Part shown: one piece after another, positions 7,604-16,109 of the stretch
Layout: each line of letters opens with the position of its first letter
How positions within the stretch are numbered: the first letter of the stretch is position 1
Source: a virus
Length of the DNA stretch: 29,419 bases
IMG/VR virus record: IMGVR_UViG_3300044568_001101
Coordinates: 1 to 29,419 of that record
Direction: 5' to 3' (one strand)
Program-made: the position numbers and the translations under genes
The notes under the pieces: model-generated
Databases searched by the model: none
Seen by the model: the letters and a program-made list of their open reading frames with translations, nothing else
What the model was told of the DNA's origin: nothing

Positions 7604-8546
7604 AACGGCTGACAATTTTAACTACTTCGTACAGAAAGTCCATAGCCTCTTCGTGAGTCATATCTTCTACCTCTGTCAAGATATCTGTATTGACTGATGC
7701 TTCAATTTCTCCAAGTTCTTTTAATTTACCACGAGACCAGTTAAGTCCCGACTTACCGCCCCAAGCATCATACATCAACTTACCGCAGCCATCAGAGTAG
7801 CTTTTACTTGCATTAAGGTCTGCTTCGTGACGGCTCAAGTAAGAGTACATACGTTTTATGGTTTCCAGAGAAATTGATTCTCCCTTCGCCAGTTGATTGG
7901 CTCGTTGCTTACCAACATCAGTTCCGCATCCGCCCCATCCGTTTTTCTCAACCCAGTCAAGTACGTTACGAGCATTTGCTTTGACGTCATTTGGATAGTC
8001 CGCAAACGACTCCATCTCTTCTTTTGCCATATTAACCTTGTCGGCAAAGTAGCCTTCAATAGAAAAACCTTTGACGCTTCCAGACTTTACGTACTCGTTC
8101 CAAACGTCATCATTGCTAACCTTGACGCTAACCATCCAAGTTCCTGCTGGGTAGGAAAGTCCGTAGAAAGATGACTTGTCTTTTTCTGGGTCTTCTATAA
8201 TCCAAGACTCCACAACCGAAAGCCCATTCACCTTTGCTTGATGCTCTAAAGTGTGATTGTTCTGGTAGCCACGCATCAAAAAGAGTTCAGCAGCCCTGCG
8301 AATTGTTGTCTTGGAAAAGAATACGTAAAACTCCTCTCCGTCTTGATTTCGGTAGATGGTTTTGTTGGGAATTAACGCTGGACCGATAAGCAGTTTCTTT
8401 TCTGCACTCTGTTCCGCAAACTCTGTTTTTTGCTGGCGGTTAAGTGCTATAAAGTTTCCCTCAATAGCGGGATGCTCCACAATACTGATTGCGTCTACTC
8501 CGTTGAGCATTGACGTTTCGTCAAGGATAAGTTCAATGATTTTCAT
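7596..8546 (-). CDS. Head maturation protease (XkdF-like) with extra C-terminal domain
   Basis: 316 residues. Residues 1-170 resemble the XkdF-type putative serine protease: a VEHPAIEGNF start region, a histidine region NNHTLEHQAKV (97-106) followed by VVESWIIEDPEKDK, and GSVKGFSIEGYF (156-167) with Ser162 as the likely nucleophile. It should cleave scaffold and capsid precursors inside the procapsid. Residues about 185-278 form a second domain (ARNVLDWVEKNGWGGCGTDV, then SLETIKRMYSYLSRHEADL and CGKLMYDAWGG) that often accompanies phage head proteases and has no known role. The gene begins six bases after the tape measure stop. Confidence 0.82.
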   Translation of the reverse strand: MKIIELILDETSMLNGVDAISIVEHPAIEGNFIALNRQQKTEFAEQSAEKKLLIGPALIPNKTIYRNQDGEEFYVFFSKTTIRRAAELFLMRGYQNNHTLEHQAKVNGLSVVESWIIEDPEKDKSSFYGLSYPAGTWMVSVKVSNDDVWNEYVKSGSVKGFSIEGYFADKVNMAKEEMESFADYPNDVKANARNVLDWVEKNGWGGCGTDVGKQRANQLAKGESISLETIKRMYSYLSRHEADLNASKSYSDGCGKLMYDAWGGKSGLNWSRGKLKELGEIEASVNTDILTEVEDMTHEEAMDFLYEVVKIVSRYE

Positions 8547-8552
8547 AACTAA

Positions 8553-10454
8553 TTAACCGAAAGTTGCCGTTCTGATGCGTTTCCGTTCAAGTTCCGCACC
8601 TGACATTACATCACCGTTGACTACATAAGCCCGTACGGGGTTTTGAAATTGCCCCGCTATGTCCGCTAAAAGTTGGTTTGTGCCCGACTGCCCAACGATA
8701 TTAAAAGAAGGCTGCACAGAGGGTATTTGAGGGGCTGATGGGCTTGATGAGGATGCTTGCCCTCCTCCGTCAAACTTTTGTGCGCTGATGGTAGCGATTT
8801 GAGTAGCTCCCGTTGCTGCTATAATTGCTGCCTTTGCCCAGTTTGCTCCAGTTAATTGGTCTTGAGGAACGGACAACTGCCCGATAATTCCTGCTGCCGT
8901 ATTAATAATAGCTTGAAGCAACTGCAGTTTCTTACCACGCTCAAATGCACGCCTTGCTGCGTTCTCATCATCCTTGTCGTAAATTTCATTGAGCTTCATC
9001 AAGTTCTCAATGGTGGCGTTTGCACTATCTACAATTAAATCACGTATCTCTTGATTGCGCTTTATTTTTTTGTCTGCAGCTTCTTTGGCCGCATCCTCTT
9101 CTTTATCACGATACTTGTTGTTGATTTCCAGCAGTTCCTTTTCACGCTGCTCGGTAATCATTGCCAGCATTTCAGCGTTGTTTGCGTAAAACTGCTCCAG
9201 AGCGAAGAACTTGTCAAGCGTTGCGTTGATTTCCTGCTGCTCATCACTCTGCTGCTGCTGAAGGACTTTTTCGTCAAACTGCTTCTGCATATCCAGCTCG
9301 TGGTTCCGAGCATTCTCTGCAGCCTGCGCTTCGGCATCTGATTTGCGCTGAGCAGCGTCAGCTGCATCTTTTAATGCTTTATCCGCAGCCTCCTTCGCTT
9401 TCTCTGCTGCGGCTTTTGCTGCGGCTTCCTTTTCCTTTTTCTCTTCAACTAGGAATCCATCACGAGTACTCTTAAGTTTTGCCAGTTGGTTCTCCGTTTC
9501 CTTAATAGCCTCTTCACCTTCGGCCTTTACTTCATCTGGGTCAAATACTAATTTGGCTAAGCCACCACTAAATCCTTCTTCCAAGCCAAAGTCCTTACCC
9601 AGTACCTTACCAATTGAGTCAATAGTCCCCAGCAAAATGCTAAGTGGCAAGGTCAAAAACCTTATTATCCCTTGAAGTATCTGCTTATTGCGATTGGCTG
9701 CATCTATTTGACTTTTCTGAATTTGCTTCTGCGAAAGAAGTTGAGCCTCCAACGCTTTGATTGTCTCATCGGTCTGCTGAATTTTCAAGTCCCGAATCTC
9801 CCTTTCGGACTTTCCCTGCAGTTTTAGGGAGTTCTCCTGAAGAGAGATAGCATCTAATGCTTCCTGCTGCGCTTTGGCGTTCTGCTCCGCAAGTTCTTTG
9901 TTCTTGGTAAGTTCAACGCTTGCACCAGAAATAGCCCCTTTGATGTCATCCCAATAGGCAACGAGTAACCCAACGCCAACAACTAGCGCACCAATACCCG
10001 TAGCTATTATGGCAACCCGAAGGACTTTTGCTGCTGCTGCTCCGTTGGTAAATGCAAGTTGCAGAGTCTGACCAAACAACTTGACGTTGTTGATTGTCTG
10101 CATAAGCAGATTCTGCATTGAAAACGTAGACCACCATTCTTTGGCCTTACCAATAGCATCAGTTACGCCAAGTTTAATAAGTTGGAATGCCTTGAACGCT
10201 TTCTGACCAAGTTCAATGTAACCGCCAGTCGCTCGGTCAATATCACGGATTACCTCCTTCTTGGCTTGGGCAAGTTTGCGCTCCTCGCTTTCCTGCTCTC
10301 TTGTAGCTTTTGTTGCTTTCTTGCTGGACTCCTCCCGCTTCGCACCAAGCGCATCTACTTCTTTACCCGTTTCACTAATGGAGTTGCGAAGCTCCTCTAC
10401 GGATGCTACGGCTTCGGAAGTATCCGCTTTGATTTCGTATTCCTTTATCGCCAT
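8553..10454 (-). CDS. Tape measure protein
   Basis: 633 residues, largely helical. There is an N-terminal coiled coil (about 15-75), a hydrophobic segment around 148-168 (IATGIGALVVGVGLLVAYW), long Lys/Glu/Ala coiled coils (about 340-500), and a C-terminal hydrophobic part (LLQAIINTAAGIIGQLS) leading to QKFDGGGQ and a Ser/Pro-rich tail. This layout is typical of tape measure proteins, which set tail length and help DNA ejection. With the usual 0.15 nm per residue, the tail would be about 95 nm, an estimate only. The start overlaps the small gene upstream. Confidence 0.88.
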   Translation of the reverse strand: MAIKEYEIKADTSEAVASVEELRNSISETGKEVDALGAKREESSKKATKATREQESEERKLAQAKKEVIRDIDRATGGYIELGQKAFKAFQLIKLGVTDAIGKAKEWWSTFSMQNLLMQTINNVKLFGQTLQLAFTNGAAAAKVLRVAIIATGIGALVVGVGLLVAYWDDIKGAISGASVELTKNKELAEQNAKAQQEALDAISLQENSLKLQGKSEREIRDLKIQQTDETIKALEAQLLSQKQIQKSQIDAANRNKQILQGIIRFLTLPLSILLGTIDSIGKVLGKDFGLEEGFSGGLAKLVFDPDEVKAEGEEAIKETENQLAKLKSTRDGFLVEEKKEKEAAAKAAAEKAKEAADKALKDAADAAQRKSDAEAQAAENARNHELDMQKQFDEKVLQQQQSDEQQEINATLDKFFALEQFYANNAEMLAMITEQREKELLEINNKYRDKEEDAAKEAADKKIKRNQEIRDLIVDSANATIENLMKLNEIYDKDDENAARRAFERGKKLQLLQAIINTAAGIIGQLSVPQDQLTGANWAKAAIIAATGATQIATISAQKFDGGGQASSSSPSAPQIPSVQPSFNIVGQSGTNQLLADIAGQFQNPVRAYVVNGDVMSGAELERKRIRTATFG

Positions 10455-10591
10455 TGCTTGATAATTTTACGGATTGCTCCACCGATTGTTTCTGGTAGGT
10501 GGTATTTACCGAGAGCAGTCTGGATTGACTCGCTCTTGTTTTTGTATTTTGTTTGCCGAAGTAACTCAAGCAAAATGCCGATGTATTTCAT
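10445..10591 (-). CDS. Small basic protein before the tape measure
   Basis: 48 residues (starts MKYIGILLELL, ends KIIKQWR). The ATG overlaps the stop of the upstream tail gene by one base (TAATG) and its own end overlaps the tape measure start by ten bases, so it fills the gap exactly and is probably translated. The amphipathic N-terminus and basic C-terminus give no family. It may help tape measure folding, but nothing in the sequence proves this. Confidence 0.7.
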   Translation of the reverse strand: MKYIGILLELLRQTKYKNKSESIQTALGKYHLPETIGGAIRKIIKQWR

Positions 10592-12636
10592 TACACTACG
10601 TTAAGAAGTTCAAATTTTGCTTTGCCAGTGCTTAAGTTAAGGCTCACGTTATTTACAAGGTACTTGGTATTGTTCCAGATAATTGCATTCTGGAGGTTCA
10701 GCGTTATAATCTTACCAATAGGCAGTACCGCTTCTACGTTGTACAACCTACGCTGCTCGGAGTAGAGGTCGGTGATGTAGTTGCTCCACTCGGTGTAGTA
10801 GAGACTTTGGTTTACCGATTGTAGGTGGAACGGGTCTATGTCTCCACCAAAACAAATAGAATGCGATGCGGCTGCGCTTACAGCGCGATTGGACGTATTG
10901 GCGTACCAAACATTGTCAACCCTTTCGTGAGTACCATCTGCATTTACATACCCAATAGGGTTTGCACTTATGTCTATTCTATATTCAGCGTAAAATACAA
11001 TAGGCGCACCCAAGTATGGGTTGAATATACCCGACGCATTTGCATCACTTGTAATGCTTTTGTAAACGATTACATTGGTAAGGGCATCTGTATGCAGGTC
11101 TGTTAGCCTTTCAAATAGCGGACACTCAAACGGCAGTTCAATCAAGAACTCCTCTCCATCAAAAGTAAATAAAACATTCAAATCCCCAAATCCTACATCA
11201 TTTGTTTGTTGGTATTGATATCCGAGTATCTGCTCTGTCGGCTGATACTTAAATTCTATCTCCTTGTAAAGGGGTGGTCTATTTACCACATACTCGGTTA
11301 TGTCTAAATAATCTTGGAAGTCTTTATCTGCACCATCTGCGTACCAATCATCCAGAGGCTGAAGCAAAAAGCTCGTAGATGTGGTTGGCACAATCACCAT
11401 ATTGTACATTTTCATAACTCCTGCCAAGAAGTCCTTTACTTTTATTTCGGGCATTAATTCCGAAACTCGTACTTCTGCGGTAATGGTCGCAGATGCTGAC
11501 ATTGATGCAGTACCTAACGAAAAGGGCGGAGCAGCTACATTGGGATTAAAAACCATACTCCAAGGTGTCACCCTATAAGTTAAAGGGGTTGTATTGTTTT
11601 GAGTTTTTACTCGTAGGCTAATTCTATCTCCATCTTGTAAACTTAATCCAACAAAAGAAAATGGCCCCGTTGATGTTACTACTTTGCTTGTTCGGTAGCC
11701 ACCATTAACGTAAATAGCAAAATTCGCATCTTGGCTTAATGTAGTAACAGTAACACTAAATTCAAAAGTTCCTGCGCTGCTTCCAAAGTCTGAGGGTATG
11801 TCAAAAGTATCATTACCAAGATCAAAATAAATTCCCGTGCTTGTTTGGAAGTTTATCTTTTGATACGTCATTGCGTTAGGTTGGTCTTGATACATATAGC
11901 CTTCCTTGCGGTGCAGCCATAGCGACAAGTCAATAAACGGAACGGCAGATAAGAATGAACCCGTAAAAGTGATGCCGTATTTTGTCTCTATTGCATCAAG
12001 TATAGCCGTAACCTTTAGCGCGGGCTTAAACTCATAGTAACGGATGCCTCTCTCACCTTGATGACCCTCGCCACCGCCACCACCCCTAAAAGCAATGTTG
12101 TTTTCGTTGTCAGCCCCTGCATCATTTTCACTTTCGTAAAACCAATTCTTTACGGGGCTGCATAAAGGGTAAAACAACGGAGCGTAAGTGCTTGTTGTGA
12201 GCCTATTATAGATATCTACATCATCATACCTATGGTTGTATGCGCTAAAATCAAGGTCGTACAAGTAGTCCTCGCCAAACAAGTCGGTAAGCGTTACCAC
12301 ATCACCATAGAAAGTTAACGAATAGGCGTATGCTTCCGTTCCTTTGAGTTGCACGCTTTCCAGCTCTATTACGCCCGTACGGAACGGCAGGGAGTTTATT
12401 TCTATTTGAGCGGCCACCCGTAAGCGTCCATCAAATGAACCACTTAAATCGGTTCTGTAGTAATAACTGAATACCTGATTGTTGGTTACGCTGGCAGGAA
12501 CAGTAAAGTTCTGGGTAAAGTCTGTGAATACCTTGCTGATGTCCTGCACATTCTGTACGGACAGATTAATAACGATTTCCTCATCTTGAAATAAGTCAAG
12601 CCTCTGGTCGTTAATGTAAATGTCAACCTGATTCAT
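10591..12636 (-). CDS. Large tail tip / baseplate protein
   Basis: 681 residues. It opens with a beta-rich domain (DIYINDQRLDLFQDEEIVINLS, followed by VFTDFTQNFTVPAS) that recurs in large tail proteins of Bacteroidota phages, has a glycine loop (FRGGGGGEG) near residue 190, a beta-sandwich-like centre (about 290-380), then ELMPEIKVKDFLAGVMKMYNM, which resembles a hub or distal-tail helix. It begins with an ATGA overlap after the other large tail gene and lies beside the tape measure, so a place at the tail tip is likely. No enzyme motif was seen. Confidence 0.72.
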   Translation of the reverse strand: MNQVDIYINDQRLDLFQDEEIVINLSVQNVQDISKVFTDFTQNFTVPASVTNNQVFSYYYRTDLSGSFDGRLRVAAQIEINSLPFRTGVIELESVQLKGTEAYAYSLTFYGDVVTLTDLFGEDYLYDLDFSAYNHRYDDVDIYNRLTTSTYAPLFYPLCSPVKNWFYESENDAGADNENNIAFRGGGGGEGHQGERGIRYYEFKPALKVTAILDAIETKYGITFTGSFLSAVPFIDLSLWLHRKEGYMYQDQPNAMTYQKINFQTSTGIYFDLGNDTFDIPSDFGSSAGTFEFSVTVTTLSQDANFAIYVNGGYRTSKVVTSTGPFSFVGLSLQDGDRISLRVKTQNNTTPLTYRVTPWSMVFNPNVAAPPFSLGTASMSASATITAEVRVSELMPEIKVKDFLAGVMKMYNMVIVPTTSTSFLLQPLDDWYADGADKDFQDYLDITEYVVNRPPLYKEIEFKYQPTEQILGYQYQQTNDVGFGDLNVLFTFDGEEFLIELPFECPLFERLTDLHTDALTNVIVYKSITSDANASGIFNPYLGAPIVFYAEYRIDISANPIGYVNADGTHERVDNVWYANTSNRAVSAAASHSICFGGDIDPFHLQSVNQSLYYTEWSNYITDLYSEQRRLYNVEAVLPIGKIITLNLQNAIIWNNTKYLVNNVSLNLSTGKAKFELLNVV

Positions 12637-13898
12637 CGTATTAGCATCCGTTGGTCAAACGCATAGGTGAACGACAAGTTATAGTTGATTAAGCCATCGT
12701 TGACCGATTTAAGGTAGTTTACGCTCCCTCTCTGCGGAACTACCGCTACCCACTGCTCACCTTCGTAAATAGCTGCTTTCTCGCTCATCATAATTTCTTC
12801 TACAATGCTTCCGTAAGATTCATCTACGAAGCCAGTGTTGAGCGACAACGTATTGCGTGAGTTAATGTTGAAAGACTGGTACTTGCCATTGTTATAGTCC
12901 ACGTCTGTAAACCCATCAGCGTAAATACTTTTCTGGTACTGGTCTTGTGTAAATGAGCCAGACTCATCGCTTCGCTTAAAGAAGGTTATGTAGTCGCTGA
13001 CCCCGTACTTGTTTACAAACTGCATTAGGTACGGAGTGTACTTTATCTCACACAAAACGGTGAAGTTGTGAGCAACCTTGTCATCGTTTCCGCCAAGAGC
13101 ATCAACCCCATCAATCAAGCAACCAAGTGCTTCAACAACCCCACCATCTGCTTTTACTCGGTCATTGTAAGATATGCACTCGTTTGCTACAAGCAAATTA
13201 ATTGTATATGAATCGGGCAAGGTTATACCCAGAAACTGCGAAAGGTTTGGCTGACCGCTTGGGATGTAGATAACCATCTGCGTAGACGTAGTTGTCGCAT
13301 TAGTCCAGCCAAGTTCATCCTTTAGGGAGAAAACATACTCAACGCCACCTGCCTCTACGCTAAAACCATTTACTCCAGAGTATGAGTTGTAGGAAACTGC
13401 AAGGCTCTGGGAGTTGCCTGCAAGCACCTGAAATGGGCGCAAGGTTACGAGGTTGGGCTGCGTTACTCCCGTATTCTGTTGCTGACCCAACGCCTTGTAG
13501 CCATCTAAAGCAAGAAAGTAAGCATCTGAAATTCCACCACTAATTGGTGCGGCTCCATTATTAGAATAGTTCCAGCTTCCACTTATCTGCGCCCAAGCAG
13601 CTTCACCAGTTTCTGATGCACTTGGGGCGGTGATAAACGCTTTACCGAATGGATGCAAAAAACGCTCACGAACCAAGTCAGCAACTTCAAAATTGATTAC
13701 CTCGTCAATAGAGTAGTCCTTTAATAAGGAATAGGTTGTTTCTCCAGCGATAGGGTCACGAACGCCCGTGTATAATTTTAATGTTACGCTCATTGAGTTG
13801 AGCGTATCTAAAGCAAGAGTATTGTTTTTGCCCGTTACAAATAAAGGGCTGCGGGCTTGCGCAATGCTTGTAGGGATTGCTATTACTGGTATACTCAT
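12633..13898 (-). CDS. Large tail protein with an embedded DGG-E-C motif
   Basis: 421 residues, beta-rich, of a type found next to baseplate genes in Bacteroidota phages. Residues 1-130 and 275-421 look like parts of one structural protein (ending SFTYAFDQRMLIR). Between them, residues 244-261 (YNDRVKADGGVVEALGCL) are a copy of the motif also present in the 841-1161 and 3562-3996 products. The motif may be a surface-exposed insertion. The start overlaps the previous stop as ATGA. The exact role in the tail is not determined. Confidence 0.72.
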   Translation of the reverse strand: MSIPVIAIPTSIAQARSPLFVTGKNNTLALDTLNSMSVTLKLYTGVRDPIAGETTYSLLKDYSIDEVINFEVADLVRERFLHPFGKAFITAPSASETGEAAWAQISGSWNYSNNGAAPISGGISDAYFLALDGYKALGQQQNTGVTQPNLVTLRPFQVLAGNSQSLAVSYNSYSGVNGFSVEAGGVEYVFSLKDELGWTNATTTSTQMVIYIPSGQPNLSQFLGITLPDSYTINLLVANECISYNDRVKADGGVVEALGCLIDGVDALGGNDDKVAHNFTVLCEIKYTPYLMQFVNKYGVSDYITFFKRSDESGSFTQDQYQKSIYADGFTDVDYNNGKYQSFNINSRNTLSLNTGFVDESYGSIVEEIMMSEKAAIYEGEQWVAVVPQRGSVNYLKSVNDGLINYNLSFTYAFDQRMLIR

Positions 13899-14476
13899 TT
13901 CTCTTTGAGGTAGTTTTCAATATCCTGACCAATGGCTTTCTCAAGCAAGGTCGGTAGTTTCTGCGAAACTTCGTTGAATGGGTTGGTTAAAAAGTAAGTC
14001 TGTGCAATGCCCTTTCGCTTGATAGAGCGAGCAATCACATAGGCCATATTTTCGTAGCTCTTGTCCGTTATCTTGCCTTTTGCAAAACGCCCCTGCACAT
14101 CTCGTAAGCGGATCCGCTTGGTTCGCATCCACTCAAAGATAGCCAACTGCATATCTGGGCTTACGCCCTCGTTCTTAAAAGAGAAAGGACTGGGGTCGGG
14201 AGTTGAGTGCCGAGTTCCGCTTACACCCAAGTCCACAAACGCTCCGTAGTCAGCAACGTCTATTGCTACAGACAAAGGGTCGCTTACGCCATCGCCAAGA
14301 ACTGGTTTCACTTTAAGGCTACGCCATAGGTTGAATGATGCGCTGATGCGCTTGGTTATGATTTTACCATCGTTCTGACGTACGGGTTGCCTTCGGTCAA
14401 GATTTCGCCTTGCTCTGTCCACAATTGTTTGTGCAGCCAGAGCCAGAGCAACCTTCGTTTGGTCAAACTTTAGCAT
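13895..14476 (-). CDS. Tail completion protein (HK97 gp10-like)
   Basis: 193 residues from ATG at 14476; an upstream GTG at 14524 would overlap the previous gene by 55 bases. The arrangement is that of HK97 gp10-like proteins: an N-terminal helix (LALAAQTIVDRARRN), a central strand region with YGAFVDLGVSGT, and a C-terminal helix (PTLLEKAIGQDIENYL). Such proteins sit at the head-tail interface or complete the tail. The ATG overlaps the preceding stop by seven bases. Confidence 0.72.
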   Translation of the reverse strand: MLKFDQTKVALALAAQTIVDRARRNLDRRQPVRQNDGKIITKRISASFNLWRSLKVKPVLGDGVSDPLSVAIDVADYGAFVDLGVSGTRHSTPDPSPFSFKNEGVSPDMQLAIFEWMRTKRIRLRDVQGRFAKGKITDKSYENMAYVIARSIKRKGIAQTYFLTNPFNEVSQKLPTLLEKAIGQDIENYLKEK

Positions 14477-14946
14477 ACACTGATTTCGGTATTTGCGGTC
14501 TTGATGGTTAGGGTCATTAGCCACCCAGCTAACTTATTCTCAAAGCGGTCAAGAAACGGAACGCAGGAAGGGATGCCATCAATTTGATACATTTCTGTGT
14601 ATAGGTCTCCCTTAACAAGGTCTTGAGTTAGGCTATTCAGAACTACCAACGTGCTATTCAAAACATCTTGCAGGTTGTCCTGCCCGTAGAAAGGGTCAGC
14701 CTCTGTGCGTATGTCGTTCTTATCTACGTCTACAATATCCATAACCAGAATATCCAGAGTAAAAACAACCGTGTTAAAGTATTGTCCCTGAAACTGGGCA
14801 TCTCTAACTATGACGTGAGCCAGAGGGAATATAGTTTGCTTACGCAAGTCAATGTCATCAATGTCTCCGAACGATACGTTGTTAATCAACGGGTGAGCAG
14901 ATAAGTACTCGTTAACTTTTTCCAGAATTAAATATAGGTTTCTCAT
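14470..14946 (-). CDS. Tail terminator-like protein
   Basis: 158 residues with an alpha/beta layout: an N-terminal helix (LYLILEKVNEYLSAHPLI), paired strands around residues 42-70 that include FNTVVFTLDILVMD, a helix (LQDVLNSTLVVLNSLTQDL), and C-terminal strands (AGWLMTLTIKT). This order matches the tail terminator/completion fold and lies in the usual place beside a gp10-like gene. The start ATG forms ATGA with the stop of the -1-frame chaperone segment, which supports translation of that segment. Confidence 0.65.
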   Translation of the reverse strand: MRNLYLILEKVNEYLSAHPLINNVSFGDIDDIDLRKQTIFPLAHVIVRDAQFQGQYFNTVVFTLDILVMDIVDVDKNDIRTEADPFYGQDNLQDVLNSTLVVLNSLTQDLVKGDLYTEMYQIDGIPSCVPFLDRFENKLAGWLMTLTIKTANTEISVC

Positions 14947-15200
14947 CTTTTATACTTTTCTAATTGGGCACGCTCAACTTCCGACTTGTGCTTTTCGTAA
15001 CTGGCGTGGGTAAAAGCAAAGTGGACGTTAAGTTTGCTAACTGCTTCAAACCTAGTAACATCTCCAGAGGCAAGGGTGTAGTAGAGATGGTACCATCCCC
15101 ATCGTTTAGAGAACGCTCCCAACGAAGAGAGCTCGTCTGACCCTCCATCACCATAGATGTCAGGGTATCCTTGCACAATTCTGTTCCTAAACGATAAATA
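14943..15200 (-). CDS. -1-frame extension of the tail assembly chaperone
   Basis: 85 residues read in the -1 frame relative to the preceding entry. It includes KRWGWYHLYYTLASGDVTRF and then KLNVHFAFTHASYEKHKSE, with a lysine-rich end. Helical C-terminal parts of this kind are usually joined to the N-terminal domain in related phage proteins. There is no ATG; the only plausible independent start is a GTG at 15176. Its stop TGA overlaps the ATG of the tail terminator gene, the same coupling seen between most genes here. Fusion at the slippery site would give a protein of 244 residues. A base missing from the assembly is the main alternative. Confidence 0.7.
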   Translation of the reverse strand, partial: YLSFRNRIVQGYPDIYGDGGSDELSSLGAFSKRWGWYHLYYTLASGDVTRFEAVSKLNVHFAFTHASYEKHKSEVERAQLEKYKR

Positions 15201-15676
15201 AAATTTACGGCACCAAATACTACATCCATTGGGAGTTGCTTCATACGCTCTGCAAATTTAGCAGTTCCCTCGTAGTCCTCAATGTTGTACAATTGCTTGT
15301 ACTTGGACTTAACGGGTCTAAAAAGAACAGACATCGCTTTGTGCATTTGCTGCCAGTCGGCTATGTTTTCTTCCAAGTCCGTGTATTCTCCCAGCGACAT
15401 TTCGTCAAGGTTTGGGATAAAGCCAAATTCCAACCCGTTTAAGGTAGTTCTTAGCTTGTGTGGTGTCTTTTCTTTAAAGAGTTGGCCAACGGCCTCTGCA
15501 ATCTCATTTACGGACGTGTAGCGCAACTTTGCCACATCGCTCAAAGGGATGTTGCACATAATCTCAATCAACTTCAAAGAACGAAACTCATCATCGCCAG
15601 TTATGGTCAGCCATTTCTGGTATTGACCAAGCGTAATGTCCGCCAGAGAGTCGGGTATGTTTACCTTAATTTTCAC
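14960..15676 (-). CDS. Tail assembly chaperone-like protein, unshifted frame
   Basis: 238 residues from GTG at 15676 (starts MKIKVNIPDSLADITLGQYQ when GTG is read as Met); a TTG at 15712 would lie within the previous gene. The first 160-175 residues look like a real conserved protein (ITLGQYQKWL, MSLGEYTDLEENIADWQQMH, KQLPMDVVFGAVNFIYRLG). The last 70 or so residues, low in charge and rich in Leu, Thr and Pro, look like a non-functional reading of sequence whose other frame is well conserved. The likely full product shifts frame near 15200; see the next two entries. The role is inferred from the tail context and from the pairing of frames as in lambda G/GT. Confidence 0.7.
   Translation of the reverse strand: MKIKVNIPDSLADITLGQYQKWLTITGDDEFRSLKLIEIMCNIPLSDVAKLRYTSVNEIAEAVGQLFKEKTPHKLRTTLNGLEFGFIPNLDEMSLGEYTDLEENIADWQQMHKAMSVLFRPVKSKYKQLYNIEDYEGTAKFAERMKQLPMDVVFGAVNFIYRLGTELCKDTLTSMVMEGQTSSLRWERSLNDGDGTISTTPLPLEMLLGLKQLANLTSTLLLPTPVTKSTSRKLSVPN
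15200..15206 (-). promoter_or_regulatory. Candidate -1 frameshift heptamer A AAT TTT
   Basis: In the upstream frame the minus strand reads GTA AAT TTT, giving the canonical slippery form X XXY YYZ (A AAT TTT). A one-base backward slip moves reading into the frame that holds the conserved C-terminal segment. It is the only canonical heptamer I found in the stretch where both frames are open. I could not confirm a stimulating stem-loop downstream. Confidence 0.55.
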
Positions 15677-15686
15677 TTTTAAATAA

Positions 15687-16109
15687 CTATAGTTGTTGAG
15701 GATTGTACTCAAGCCAGACCTTCCTTAGGTCGTTGATGTATTGCTGCCAATTCTTTGGACTGCAGGTGCAGGGCTGATAAAACGTATGGTTAAATATCCG
15801 TGCGTGGATAGTTGCAATCATCAGTTGCTGCGGAGCGTCAAGTCGGCTGGTATTCAAGGCAAGGAACTGCCCAATCCATTCGTACTCCTCTTTGCTCAAG
15901 CACTCTACCTTTTTGTAGCTAAACATTTCATTTAGTTTCTGCTTCCTTGCTTCGCATCCGCAGTCAATACCCGTTACTTCCGAGAACCAATCAACGGCTG
16001 CTTTGATGCCAGTAGCCTCTGTAATGGCTTCAATAGTATCACCGAGACCCCGTTTCCTTCCACGATTTGTAGGCTTTTTTACAGTTTGTTTTGATTCGTT
16101 GCTTTCCAT
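15687..16109 (-). CDS. Cysteine-containing protein of the terminase-tail junction
   Basis: 140 residues from ATG at 16109; ATG at 16154 is also possible but overlaps the sigma-like gene by 116 bases rather than 71. It has RGRKRGLGDTIEAITEATGI, then GIDCGCEARKQKLNEMF, ECLSKEEYEWIGQFLAL and a C-terminal CTCS-containing helix. The paired cysteines (CGC and CTC) could bind metal. The combination GLGDTI...ATGIK...CGC..RK..LN is one I associate with Bacteroidota phages, without a known function. Confidence 0.72.
   Translation of the reverse strand: MESNESKQTVKKPTNRGRKRGLGDTIEAITEATGIKAAVDWFSEVTGIDCGCEARKQKLNEMFSYKKVECLSKEEYEWIGQFLALNTSRLDAPQQLMIATIHARIFNHTFYQPCTCSPKNWQQYINDLRKVWLEYNPQQL

Noticed and set aside
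14960-15170. C-terminal 70 residues of the unshifted chaperone frame as a real domain
   Set aside because: Composition is Leu/Thr/Pro-rich and unlike a folded domain, while the other frame in the same bases is conserved and coupled to the next gene. It may still be translated as the end of the unshifted product.
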